64,000 nucleotides of DNA from Desulfoscipio gibsoniae DSM 7213 (GTDB taxonomy: Bacteria > Bacillota > Desulfotomaculia > Desulfotomaculales > Desulfallaceae). Shown in pieces: positions 54,901-63,115 of this stretch. How positions within the stretch are numbered: the first letter of the stretch is position 1; the number at the start of each line of letters is the position of its first letter. Location of the stretch: the NCBI RefSeq assembly GCF_000233715.2, contig NC_021184.1, positions 2,690,001-2,754,000 of the forward strand. The letters run 5' to 3'. The translations under genes were made by a program, and so were the position numbers. The notes under the pieces are model-generated. The model saw nothing but the letters and a program-made list of their open reading frames with translations. It made no database searches and was not told the DNA's origin.

Positions 54901-55014
54901 ACCGGTGGGACCGTGGATTAAAAAGAAAGAGCGGTCGCCCAGTTCCGTAAAATCAAGTTCCTGGACAGCGGCATAGGGTCCAAATGCGCTCATGACCAAC
55001 CGCAATGGTCTCAT
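51946..55014 (-). CDS. sbcC: Exonuclease subunit SbcC
   Basis: 1022 residues. Walker A GPTGAGKTTILDAM near 35-48, long coiled coils on both sides of the zinc hook CPVC (near 500), and C-terminal signature LSGGETFLASLSLALGLAD with Walker B DTIFVDEGFGTLD. With SbcD it forms the ATP-dependent nuclease that cuts DNA hairpins and protein-blocked ends. ATG overlaps the sbcD stop by four bases. Confidence 0.95.
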   Translation of the reverse strand: MRPLRLVMSAFGPYAAVQELDFTELGDRSFFLIHGPTGAGKTTILDAMCFALYGDTSGARREGKQMRSDHADWNTVTYVTFDFAVGPEVYRVQRHPEQERPKKHGVGTTTMRADATLWKITGRAANDAREGTMLAGGWIKVRAAVENLLGFKSSQFRQVVMLPQGEFRKLLVADSKERQVILETLFHIELYRLVEELLKESAGELKKKLENLQEQKKWLLQQAGTEGPDELNRRLQSHMLELEAMAEKVACSRAAVKKAQEQLAAGQKARDLLDEQNHALAAVAELEQRIQSVEAARQELSGARQAAGLVDAENTLWTRRSESVAAEKNLAARHAELKEARLAREKAIQNWTLEKDREPEREAAVREVNRLAELAGKVDSLTRARSDVMVAYKQAKVLESTYTGAKAFLTAQLSAIEEKTKLRDNAVKQAGQAYALEATCKEMEQLYNKREKLKALRQQLGTIRKNLALAEQTCRQAENNYVRAKEELSVSQKAWHSGQAAILAGGLIAGTPCPVCGSLEHPSPARSTKHVPTEEEVKARQQQLNNLEGYRDQVKNKANLLVTEQAALESRVLDLENELGKWAVAEPAALETAAVEAKQMWNRALQAEATAAALARELETLRAGEKTARGKLETLEKELRDAGAALKSAQTVVRERESDIPGELRDLHALNKARQAAISRRERLSAGLEQARKAAEAASQELVKADTAVTEAQNTWQMTKTRAAEAANLFNARLKTAGFANATEYAQAKRTPEQMQRLEKLIQEFDANLGAARERRDRAFQRAAGLAEPDLEKMAVILKAAEQNRDDALQQETQLRSLIKQEHNWLKTIAGVYNEIDGLEKQYSLWGHLSEVANGKNKYGLTFQRFVLGALLDDVTVAATQRLKLMSRGRYHLQRTLERARSNAAGGLELEVFDTYTGVARGVATLSGGETFLASLSLALGLADVVQSYAGGLHLDTIFVDEGFGTLDPESLDLAMRALMDLQKGGRLVGIISHVPELKEIIDARLEIQSTKKGSSACFKLP

Positions 55015-56216
55015 ACCCGCACCCCCTCTTCCCGCTTCGATATAAAGCCGCCACTCCAGGCCCCTTGTCCCGCCTGGTAGTCTTGCCGGTAGATCTGTTC
55101 TACTGTGCGGGCAAGCACCTTTTGCTGTTCCGGGGACAATTCTTCACCGGAAACCTGTTGGAAAAAGGAGGTAAACAAATCCATTTCGCTCAGGCGGCGG
55201 TGGTCGCCCCCCGGTCCACGCAAAGCACCGCCAGAGGTTAAATAAGGGCGCTCAATGTGCAATACATTGGGGTAAACTTCCCGCAGCTTGCCGATGGCAT
55301 CCAGTATAGCACCCGAATCCCGTAAAGTCACCATGATATAATCCTCTTTGCTGTCCCCGCCGGGCGTTTCCGCCAGAATATCACTCAAATAACCGTCAAT
55401 GCAGCGCACATCCCGCCGGGGAGATAAGGAAAGGGCCTCCCAGGTGACGTTCCCCAAAGCATCCAATTCAACCAGGGTGACCGATTTGTTGTGGGCTGCC
55501 TCGGAGAAGGAATATTTCATTAGAGATCCGGCATAGCGGATGTGCTCCCCCCCGGCCGCTTGGGATTTGTGCAAATGCCCCAGGGCTGTATAGTTAAAAG
55601 CCTGAAAGTGAGCGGCCGGCACCCTGTCCGCCCCGCCAATGGAAAGCGGCCGTTCCGATTCACTTTCCTCGCCACCCGCTACAAAGGTATGAGCCAGCGC
55701 TACTTTACGCCCCCCCGGAGGCACCCGGGATGTCCACCGGCCAACCACAGCAGCCATGGCACCATCGTGCTCCTGCACATCTCGCATTCCCAGGAGTTCC
55801 CGCACGACGGGTGGCTCGATATAAGGCACGGGACAAAAATACACCGGCCCATGGGCATCTTCAATTACCACCGGCACAAAGCCGGTATTCAACTGACCGG
55901 TTATGTAAAGACCCTGGCGGGCCAGCAAACGATGGCCAAATCCCAACCGCTGGGAACTATCGTGGTTACCGGCAATTATTAAAACGGGCACCCGGCAGTC
56001 CATGATTATCCGGTAGAGTACTTCATCCAATAACTGAACCGCTTCGTGCGGCGGCACGGAACGATCATAAACATCCCCGGCAATTACTACCGCATCGGGC
56101 TTAATGTCACCAACCAGCCTGACAAACTGCTCCAGAATATAAGCCTGGTCATCCGTTAAATGTACACCATGAAAAATACGGCCCAAATGCCAGTCAGCCG
56201 TATGTATAAACCGCAT
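55011..56216 (-). CDS. sbcD: Exonuclease subunit SbcD
   Basis: 401 residues. Calcineurin-like phosphoesterase motifs HTADWHLGR, IAGDVYDR, IAGNHDS and the late GHLHKS (MRE11 type). Mn-dependent nuclease subunit. First gene of the sbcD-sbcC pair, translationally coupled to sbcC. Confidence 0.95.
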   Translation of the reverse strand: MRFIHTADWHLGRIFHGVHLTDDQAYILEQFVRLVGDIKPDAVVIAGDVYDRSVPPHEAVQLLDEVLYRIIMDCRVPVLIIAGNHDSSQRLGFGHRLLARQGLYITGQLNTGFVPVVIEDAHGPVYFCPVPYIEPPVVRELLGMRDVQEHDGAMAAVVGRWTSRVPPGGRKVALAHTFVAGGEESESERPLSIGGADRVPAAHFQAFNYTALGHLHKSQAAGGEHIRYAGSLMKYSFSEAAHNKSVTLVELDALGNVTWEALSLSPRRDVRCIDGYLSDILAETPGGDSKEDYIMVTLRDSGAILDAIGKLREVYPNVLHIERPYLTSGGALRGPGGDHRRLSEMDLFTSFFQQVSGEELSPEQQKVLARTVEQIYRQDYQAGQGAWSGGFISKREEGVRV

Positions 56217-56725
56217 CCTTCACATCACCTCATTTTAATAATAAAACCATATCAAGGCAACTTGATTTTGAGCATTTCCCTTAAAACCGAAACCGGAGAC
56301 TGCACTGGCCACTCTCCGGTATAAATGCATTTTTTAGCGGTATCCAGCCACCGCTAATTTGAACCTTTTACTAATATTTCGCCATTTTTTTACTTTTACC
56401 TTTTTATGAAATAACCGTCTTATTAATGCAAACAAAGATTATGCCCCATCTTGAGCACATTATTATATACCATTTTTACCCTATTGACTTGGTATAGAAG
56501 CAACAATACAATATAAGCAAACATTTGTTTGGGTTATGAAATAAGGAGGTGACAAATCTGGTTTTCGCATGATACGGGCATGACATGGGGCATGACATGG
56601 GGACGTTTCCATTGTCTTATCCTACGGATCTTCGCACATTTCGGTGACAATTGAACCATCCCCATGTTTCATAACAAATTACGCTAAGCGATAGCATGTT
56701 TTGTTAAAAAGCCAGATGAATAACT
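56217..56725. other. 509-bp accessory spacer with orphan Shine-Dalgarno and MITE-like repeat
   Basis: Holds a perfect AAGGAGGTGA (56543-56552) with no start codon of a usable frame behind it, a tandem 12-bp repeat CATGACATGGGG x2 (56579-56602), and the inverted repeat at 56596-56666. The left part (56217-56540) is AT-rich and presumably carries the sbcD promoter. Confidence 0.55.
56596..56666. repeat. MITE/REP-like 71-bp inverted repeat
   Basis: Ends CATGGGGACGTTTCCATTGT C and GACAATTGAACCATCCCCAT G are imperfect inverted repeats (17 of 21 positions). The TGGGGA...TTGTC type of terminal repeat is common in small non-autonomous elements of Firmicutes. Confidence 0.65.
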
Positions 56726-57022
56726 ATGGAAAACAAGAACGTTTTATGGGAAAAGCACCGGCTTTACCTGCCCGAAATGCGTAAACGGGCCATCCACCGG
56801 TGCAAGAATTGTATATTTTTTGTGGCCATTAAGGGTAAAGAAGAAACCCGCCACGGCTGCATAGTACACATTAAGGCCTATGGTCAATTGGAAAAGCGCA
56901 TTCCAGCTATTTTGCCGATTATGGATATTATTAAATATGTAGGACTTGAGGGACTGGGGGAATGTTTAAAACACGGTAATCCTGAGGCCCAAAGCTGCGG
57001 GAGATTCAAGTTAAAGGTTTAA
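56726..57022 (+). CDS. Hypothetical Cys-containing protein
   Basis: 98 residues, not recognised. It has CKNC (about 26-29) and two more Cys near the C-terminus (GLGECLKHG, QSCGRFKLKV), a possible four-Cys metal site. Start ATG lacks a strong ribosome binding site. Lies upstream of the MFS gene on the same strand (100 bp). Confidence 0.6.
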   Translation: MENKNVLWEKHRLYLPEMRKRAIHRCKNCIFFVAIKGKEETRHGCIVHIKAYGQLEKRIPAILPIMDIIKYVGLEGLGECLKHGNPEAQSCGRFKLKV

Positions 57023-57122
57023 ACCATTCTCTGCTGCATAAAAGCATTAGAATAACCTTCTTTTAAATACCACCCATGTGCACTATAATAATGGAGTTGA
57101 TAAAAAAGCGGGGTAAAATGAT

Positions 57123-58241
57123 ATGCAGATAAATTCTGTACAACTAGTTAGCATAGTAAATTTTTTTATGAACTTTGCCATTCAGGGATCGCTTATCTTT
57201 ATTCCCCTCCTGGGTGCTCAAATGGGTGCTTCGGATTTTCAAGTAGGATTAATTGGAGCTTGCTATGGCGGCTCATACCTGCTGTCCTCTCTTTATTTTG
57301 GACGCCAATCCGACCGGTCGGGCAGGCTGGGCTTCGTCCGCATTGGGCTGCTGCTGTGTGCCATAACTTTTGCAGCCCAGCTGCTGGCCAATCAAATATT
57401 CACCCTTGCCCTGGTACGGGCCGGGGTGGGTCTGGCTCTGGGAGTAGCCACCGCCGCTCTAGTCGCCTACGCATTTGAGTCCGGGGCCAATATGGGGCGT
57501 TATAGTTCCTATGGGTCACTTGGTTGGATAGCAGGTGCATTACTGGCAGCTTATTTAAATAATATTGCCTATCTTTTCGCTGTCAGTTCCCTGTGCTGCA
57601 CCGCTGCTTTTTTCATTTCTCTACGATTTCCCGGAGAAACCGGGGGTACTGCAACACAGGCAAGTGCCCCAAAAACGCAAATGCCCAGCTTTAAAAATGT
57701 TTTCAAGCGCGGCTGGCCCATTTACCTGGCTGTTTTCTTGCGTCACCTGGGAGCTGCGGCAGTCTGGATTATACTGCCCCTTTATTTTATTTCCCTGGGG
57801 CTGGATCGCTTTTGGGTGGGCATATTGTGGGGAATTAACTTTGCTGTACAGTTTATCGTTATGCGCCATTTGGAACGATTTAACCCCAATTCCATTTTTG
57901 CCTTTGGCCAAGTGCTGTCAATTGGTGTGTTTATAGCCTATACTTTAGTGGACCAGCTTTGGCTGCTAATGATTGTCCAGGTAATGCTGGGAGTTACCTG
58001 GTCCTGTCTTTATGTCGGTGCTTTACTGCTAGTTCTGAAAACCGGAGAGGATAAAGGAACCGCCAGCGGTATTTTCCAGGCCACTCTCAATCTTTGCAAC
58101 GCCGTGGGGCCTTTCCTGGGCGGTATCATAGCTCATGGATGGGGTTACAACGGGGTGATGGTATTTGCGGCTGCGCTGGGAGCAGCCGGGTTAATAACAG
58201 CTATTCCCCGGGCACAAAAACAACAGCCAGTTCATCAGTAA
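57123..58241 (+). CDS. MFS transporter
   Basis: 372 residues with about 11-12 hydrophobic segments. The loop 2-3 MFS signature is present as YFGRQSDRSGRLGFVRIG near 58-75, and repeats weakly in the second half. Substrate unknown. GGGG lies eight bases upstream of the ATG, with TATAAT further upstream at about 57084. Convergent with the antiporter gene downstream. Confidence 0.88.
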   Translation: MQINSVQLVSIVNFFMNFAIQGSLIFIPLLGAQMGASDFQVGLIGACYGGSYLLSSLYFGRQSDRSGRLGFVRIGLLLCAITFAAQLLANQIFTLALVRAGVGLALGVATAALVAYAFESGANMGRYSSYGSLGWIAGALLAAYLNNIAYLFAVSSLCCTAAFFISLRFPGETGGTATQASAPKTQMPSFKNVFKRGWPIYLAVFLRHLGAAAVWIILPLYFISLGLDRFWVGILWGINFAVQFIVMRHLERFNPNSIFAFGQVLSIGVFIAYTLVDQLWLLMIVQVMLGVTWSCLYVGALLLVLKTGEDKGTASGIFQATLNLCNAVGPFLGGIIAHGWGYNGVMVFAAALGAAGLITAIPRAQKQQPVHQ

Positions 58242-58286
58242 ATCAAATATTAATCAGGCTAGTGACAATATATCCTCATGCTTTAT

Positions 58287-59726
58287 CTAATTTGTGACAG
58301 GAATCCGGCGATTCTTTTGGCGATCTTTTTTAGGAAGAAAAACTTTTTTTATACTCTCACGCTTAGCTTTAGGAACCATGACGTACAAAATATCACCTAA
58401 AAGTATTTTTGTACCTCCATATGGTGTAACAACCCTATCGTCGCGTATTATCGCAGCAATCAAAACATCTTTTGGCAATTCCAGATTCTGCACTTCCTGA
58501 TCTAAGGCACTGGATTCTTCTTTAATTAAAATTTCCATTATTTCTGTATTGGTTTTACCCATGGAAACAAGTTCAAGGCTATGAGTAGGTGTTACCTTCT
58601 CACCCACTGAAAGCCCTAATAAGTTGGCTAAATAGGGAATAGTTGAGCCCTGGATAAGGGCCGAGGTAAGTACAACGAAAAACACCACATTAAAGATTAA
58701 GTTACTGTTTTCCAAACCAGCAACCAGAGGGTAAGTTGCTAGAACAATGGGAACGGCCCCTCTTAACCCCGACCAGGATATAAATATTTTATCTTTGAAG
58801 GAATAGCCCATTTTAAGTGTACTAATATACACCGCAACCGGCCTGGCTACAAAGATTAGTAAAGCTGAAATAATAATCCCCTGCCAAGTGATGTGTAAAA
58901 GTTCACGGGGGAAAACCAACAGCCCTAGTAGAATAAATAGTAGAATTTGGGACATCCAGGCAAATCCTTCATGAAAACGTAAAATTGGTTGACGAAAGGT
59001 TAAATCCGCATTTCCTACCCACAGACCCGCGACGTACACGGCAAGGATGCCGCTCCCTTGGAGCAGTGCTGTGGAACCATAGGTAAATATAGCAAACCCT
59101 AATGCTAAAATAGGGTATAAACCAGAAGAGTCAAAGTTGATTTTATTAATACTCCATACAGCCAGTTTACCCATTAAGATCCCCATGGCTACCCCAAAGC
59201 CCATTTGCCAAAAGAAACTAAAAAGAACCCCTAAAACGCTCATATCGGGCATTTGGATTAACTGAATAAAAGAAATGGTTAAAAACACAGCCATAGGATC
59301 ATTGGAACCGGACTCAGCTTCCAGGGTTGTCTTTAACCTTGGCTTGATATTTTTATCCCCGAGAACCGCAAAGACCGCCGCGGCATCAGTTGATCCCACA
59401 ATGGCGCCAAATAATAACCCTTCCAACCAGGTTACATCTAAGACAAATTTAGCAAAAATTCCAATTGATAATGAAGTCAATAAGACACCAACGGTGGCTA
59501 AAGAAATAGAGGGAAGAAGAACCGGGTGCACCTGATCCCATCGTGTTTGCATACCGCCCTCAAACAAAATCACAATTAATGCCATCATTGCACCTAATTG
59601 GGCTAAGGACGCATTATCAAAATAAATAAAATTATTTAGGAACATGCCCACGGCTACATATAGAATAAGTGAAGGAACACCCAAACGTGCAGAAAATCTG
59701 GTTGTAATAATACCGACAATAAGCAA
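58287..59726 (-). CDS. CPA1/NhaP2-type cation:proton antiporter with C-terminal RCK (TrkA-C) domain
   Basis: 479 residues in the open frame, with about 12 membrane segments (including FGAIVGSTDAAAVFAVLGDKN, the ND-like motif as TDAAAVF) and a cytoplasmic TrkA-C-like domain at about 385-465. Exports K+ or Na+ in exchange for H+. The frame starts at a TTG inside the first membrane helix. A good Shine-Dalgarno and ATG at 59766 are in another frame; deleting one A after ATGAATATT would join them. So the start is either non-canonical or frameshifted. Confidence 0.85.
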   Translation of the reverse strand: MLIVGIITTRFSARLGVPSLILYVAVGMFLNNFIYFDNASLAQLGAMMALIVILFEGGMQTRWDQVHPVLLPSISLATVGVLLTSLSIGIFAKFVLDVTWLEGLLFGAIVGSTDAAAVFAVLGDKNIKPRLKTTLEAESGSNDPMAVFLTISFIQLIQMPDMSVLGVLFSFFWQMGFGVAMGILMGKLAVWSINKINFDSSGLYPILALGFAIFTYGSTALLQGSGILAVYVAGLWVGNADLTFRQPILRFHEGFAWMSQILLFILLGLLVFPRELLHITWQGIIISALLIFVARPVAVYISTLKMGYSFKDKIFISWSGLRGAVPIVLATYPLVAGLENSNLIFNVVFFVVLTSALIQGSTIPYLANLLGLSVGEKVTPTHSLELVSMGKTNTEIMEILIKEESSALDQEVQNLELPKDVLIAAIIRDDRVVTPYGGTKILLGDILYVMVPKAKRESIKKVFLPKKDRQKNRRIPVTN

Positions 59727-59911
59727 TATAGCAAATAGAAATATTATTTTATCATGTAATATTCATGGCTCACTCCTTTTTCATCTCATTATTATTATAA
59801 CATAATAAGCTTTTAAATTCTATCATATATCCATAACCCAATGCATGAACAAAATGATCACAAAAACACTTACGTCTTGTTCTAATTAACCTGTCCTGGT
59901 GTAACGGAAAA

Positions 59912-59945
59912 AACAATGCCTTGCGGAAGCTCGCAAGGCATTGTT
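59912..59945. terminator. Bidirectional terminator
   Basis: Perfect 14-bp stem AACAATGCCTTGCG/CGCAAGGCATTGTT with a 6-nt loop, A-run on one side and T-run on the other. It ends the oxidoreductase gene on the minus strand. Confidence 0.9.
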
Positions 59946-59948
59946 TTT

Positions 59949-61973
59949 TTACTGTAGTATCTGCTCCTGTTGCTGCTCCCGGTAGGGCTGCTGTACGGGG
60001 AACGGCCGGTATGGCCTGATGAGCGTTTCCGCCTGGGTGATGCGGTGCGCCGTTAAAAAGCCGTCGCTGATGGCGTGATTCAACTTACGCGGCCGTTTAG
60101 CATCACCTACCACAAACACCCGCATCCCCCGCTGCCTTAACTCTTCTGCCAGATGATTTAATGGCTGTGCCCCCACCGAGAGCACCACGTGGGTGCAGGG
60201 AAGCCAGTGCTCCCGCCAGGCGCGGTCCACTGCCACAACACCGTCGGGCTTGATTTCCCGCACATTAAAGCCGGTAATGGTATGCACGCCGGTTTTACGC
60301 AGCTCATCAAGGAGTGAATGCCGGGAGATGGGCTCCGTGTCCACGGCCAGCTCATCCTCCATTTCCACCACGGTTACATCTACCCCCCGGTGCTTTAGAT
60401 AAAGCCCCGTCTCGCAGCCTACACTGCCGCCGCCTACCACAACCACCCGGTTACCCACTTCGTATCTACCGGCCAGCAGCTCCCAGGCCGTGGTAACGGT
60501 TGGATTGTGGACGCCGGGGATATCCGGTATCACCGGAGCCGCCCCCGTAGCCACTATGGCGGCATCAACGTTCATACCCTGGAGCATATCGGCGCCGGCC
60601 CCGGTATTCAAATGTATCTCCACGCCCAGTTTACGGATCTGGGTTTGCAGGTAGTCAATGGACCACCGTATTTTTTCTTTACCCGGCGGCACACAGGCCA
60701 TGAGTATTTGGCCACCCAGCTCGGGCTGTTTTTCAAACAATGATACCCTGTGCCCCGCGGTGGACAGCACCCGGGCCGCTTCCATTCCGGCAGGCCCCCC
60801 GCCCACCACCGCAAAATGCATGGGGGAAAGGGTGGAAGTAATTTGCGGGTACTCCAACTCCCGCCCTGCCACCGGGTTTACCGTACAGCGCACATGTAAG
60901 TTTTTAAATACCCGCTCACCAATACACCAAATATTGCAGGTGATGCACTTTCTAATATCCTCAGTGCGCCCTTCCAGCGCTTTAAACGGCCATTCCGGAT
61001 CGGCAATGAGGGTGCGGCCCAGTGCGACAAAATCAGCCCGGCCATCGGCGATAATACCTTCGGCCACCTCGGGGCTGCGGATGACACCCACGGTAATCAC
61101 GGGTATGTGTACTTCTTTTTTAATATTTTCCGCCAGGTAAACCCGCCATCCCTCGGGATAGCTCATGGGTTCCAATATGGTGGACATGGAGGCGTATACT
61201 CCCGAGGATATATCCAGAGCATCCACCCCTGCATCCTGCAGCAGCCGGGCTATTTGTTTGGCCTCGTCAAGATGCACGCCGCCTTCTACAAATTCATCAG
61301 CACTCATGCGAAACAAAACAGGGAAGTTATTACCCAACTCCCGCTTGATACCCCGTACAATATTCAGAGGAAAGCGCATCCGACCGCTCAGGTCACCGCC
61401 ATACAGATCGGTGCGCCGGTTACTGAAGGGTGAAATAAACTGGCCGATCAGGTAGCCATGGGCACCGTGCAGTTCCACGCCGTCATAACCTGCATTTTGC
61501 GATCTAATGGCGGCTTTGATAAACATTTGCTCAATATCCTTTATTTCCTCAACGGTAAGCTCCCTGGGCATCACCTGCAAATGGGGGTCAGGTATCGCTG
61601 AAGGGGCCACGGGCTGCAAACCGTAAGTATTTTCCGGGGTGGTCTGGCGACCGGCATGATGCAGCTGGGTGATTATTTTGGCACCGTGCTCTTTTACGGC
61701 CTCCACCAGTTCATTATGCCCGGCAATGTACGAGTTGTCGGCAATGCTCAACTCGTTGGCGATAGCATTGCCCTGGGGCGAATCCACACAGTTTATTTCG
61801 GTAATGATTAATCCCACGCCGCCCTTGGCCCTCTCGCGGTAATAATGAATCATGGCCGGTGTAACGGCGCCATTTTCATTAGCCAGGTTGGTACCCATGG
61901 GGGGCATAACAGTACGGTTGCGAATGCGCATATGGCCGATTTGACCTTCTTTAAAGAGATTGGGAAACCTCAA
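59949..61973 (-). CDS. NADH:flavin oxidoreductase / 2,4-dienoyl-CoA reductase-like (Old Yellow Enzyme, three-cofactor type)
   Basis: 674 residues, the FadH/TMADH architecture: FMN TIM barrel (1-330, with HGAHGYLIGQFISPFSNRR), a 4Fe-4S site CITCNIWC...C near 340-362, FAD motif VVGGGPAGMEAARVL near 388, and NAD(P) motif VVVGGGSVGCETG near 510. Reduces activated C=C bonds; candidates are dienoyl-CoA, enoates or related compounds. Stands alone with its own terminator. Confidence 0.92.
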   Translation of the reverse strand: MRFPNLFKEGQIGHMRIRNRTVMPPMGTNLANENGAVTPAMIHYYRERAKGGVGLIITEINCVDSPQGNAIANELSIADNSYIAGHNELVEAVKEHGAKIITQLHHAGRQTTPENTYGLQPVAPSAIPDPHLQVMPRELTVEEIKDIEQMFIKAAIRSQNAGYDGVELHGAHGYLIGQFISPFSNRRTDLYGGDLSGRMRFPLNIVRGIKRELGNNFPVLFRMSADEFVEGGVHLDEAKQIARLLQDAGVDALDISSGVYASMSTILEPMSYPEGWRVYLAENIKKEVHIPVITVGVIRSPEVAEGIIADGRADFVALGRTLIADPEWPFKALEGRTEDIRKCITCNIWCIGERVFKNLHVRCTVNPVAGRELEYPQITSTLSPMHFAVVGGGPAGMEAARVLSTAGHRVSLFEKQPELGGQILMACVPPGKEKIRWSIDYLQTQIRKLGVEIHLNTGAGADMLQGMNVDAAIVATGAAPVIPDIPGVHNPTVTTAWELLAGRYEVGNRVVVVGGGSVGCETGLYLKHRGVDVTVVEMEDELAVDTEPISRHSLLDELRKTGVHTITGFNVREIKPDGVVAVDRAWREHWLPCTHVVLSVGAQPLNHLAEELRQRGMRVFVVGDAKRPRKLNHAISDGFLTAHRITQAETLIRPYRPFPVQQPYREQQQEQILQ

Positions 61974-62066
61974 TATATATTCCTCCTCTCAAGTATTTAA
62001 TGGGTAGTATTATTAGTTGGAGGAATATTTAAACATAGTTTTTGATTATTTAAACGTACAACGCAA

Positions 62067-62095
62067 AGAGCCAGGGCAGCAAATACCCTGGCTCT
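62067..62095 (-). terminator. Terminator downstream of the zinc-ribbon gene
   Basis: AGAGCCAGGG/CCCTGGCTCT perfect 10-bp stem with a 9-nt loop; only a short T-run (TTTG) follows on the minus strand. Confidence 0.65.
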
Positions 62096-62112
62096 TATTG
62101 GTATATTTTATT

Positions 62113-62409
62113 TTACCAATTGTTGCGCGGTTTGTAGCAATCGCGACAGTACACGGGTTTATCACCGCGGGGTTGAAAAGGTACCTGGGTTTCTTTGCCG
62201 CAGGCTGAGCAAACTGCATCATACATCTGGCGTCTTTCACGACCATAGCTATTGCCCCCCCGGTTGGCAGCCTTTCGTGCGGCACGGCACTCAGGGCAGC
62301 GACCGGGTTCATTGGCAAACCCCTTGTCTGCATAGAATTGCTGCTCGGAAGCGGTGAAAACAAAGTCGGAACCACAATCCTTACAATTTAAAGTTTTGTC
62401 TTCAAACAT
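62113..62409 (-). CDS. Zinc-ribbon protein (probable zinc-finger domain, two ribbons)
   Basis: 98 residues from the ATG at 62409, which has GAGGAGG nine bases upstream (the open frame is 33 codons longer). First ribbon CKDCGSDF...CPECRAARK matches the trcD-type probable zinc-ribbon domain; second is CSACGKET...CRDCY. Linker rich in Arg/Gly. Found widely in Clostridia; function unknown, likely nucleic-acid or protein binding. Confidence 0.85.
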   Translation of the reverse strand: MFEDKTLNCKDCGSDFVFTASEQQFYADKGFANEPGRCPECRAARKAANRGGNSYGRERRQMYDAVCSACGKETQVPFQPRGDKPVYCRDCYKPRNNW

Positions 62410-62675
62410 TAAAAAACCTCCTCTAATTGATTGCCCGTGCCGGGGATTAACAGGTTTATTCTTCCCCAGCCAACAACAATAGAGAAAGTACACCGTAATT
62501 CCAAGCATTTTATCGAGCTAGATGAATTATAACTTGAGTTTTAAAAATTTGCAACACATATCACGTTTTATCGACCATTATTACCTATAGACTAGAAATT
62601 TTTTTAAAGGAAATTTACGCTTTATGAATAATAAATTAATGAATATATATTTTATATTTACGAGGTGTATCAAGA

Positions 62676-62987
62676 ATGAGCAATAATAATGAGCAAAAAC
62701 CAGATCTGGTATTTAGGCTGGAATCACTTGAATCCCAGATTAAAGTTCTTGGGGAAGCAGTGTCCAAATTGCAAAAGGATTGCCAGTGGTACAGGAAAAA
62801 GATTACCCAACTGGAGGGCCAGTTAGCCGGTTATCAGATGCGAGGGTCCGAAAAACGCAACGTTGGCAGCGGTAAATGTAATGGCCTGGGTTACCTGCGC
62901 GGTGGAGCCCAGCGAGATAGATGTACTATCAAAGGGGAATTTGCCTGCACGAACTGCGGCGAGTGCGGTAAACATATTAATAAATAA
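62676..62987 (+). CDS. Hypothetical coiled-coil protein with Cys-rich C-terminus
   Basis: 103 residues. Residues 10-50 have a heptad pattern (LVFRLESLESQIKVLGEAVS...) typical of a short coiled coil; the C-terminal part has five Cys (KCNG, RCT, CTNCGECG). Not recognised. Good GAGGTGTATCAAGA leader before the ATG. Possible metal or Fe-S binding. Confidence 0.62.
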   Translation: MSNNNEQKPDLVFRLESLESQIKVLGEAVSKLQKDCQWYRKKITQLEGQLAGYQMRGSEKRNVGSGKCNGLGYLRGGAQRDRCTIKGEFACTNCGECGKHINK

Positions 62988-63115
62988 CTTATAGCCCGGT
63001 ATAAAATGCTCCAATACAGGTAGAAGTAATAATACCCCAGGCAACAGGGCATTATTACTTCATTGGCCTTGTTTAATATTATACTACAATTTATCAATGC
63101 AACCGCGGTTTGATG

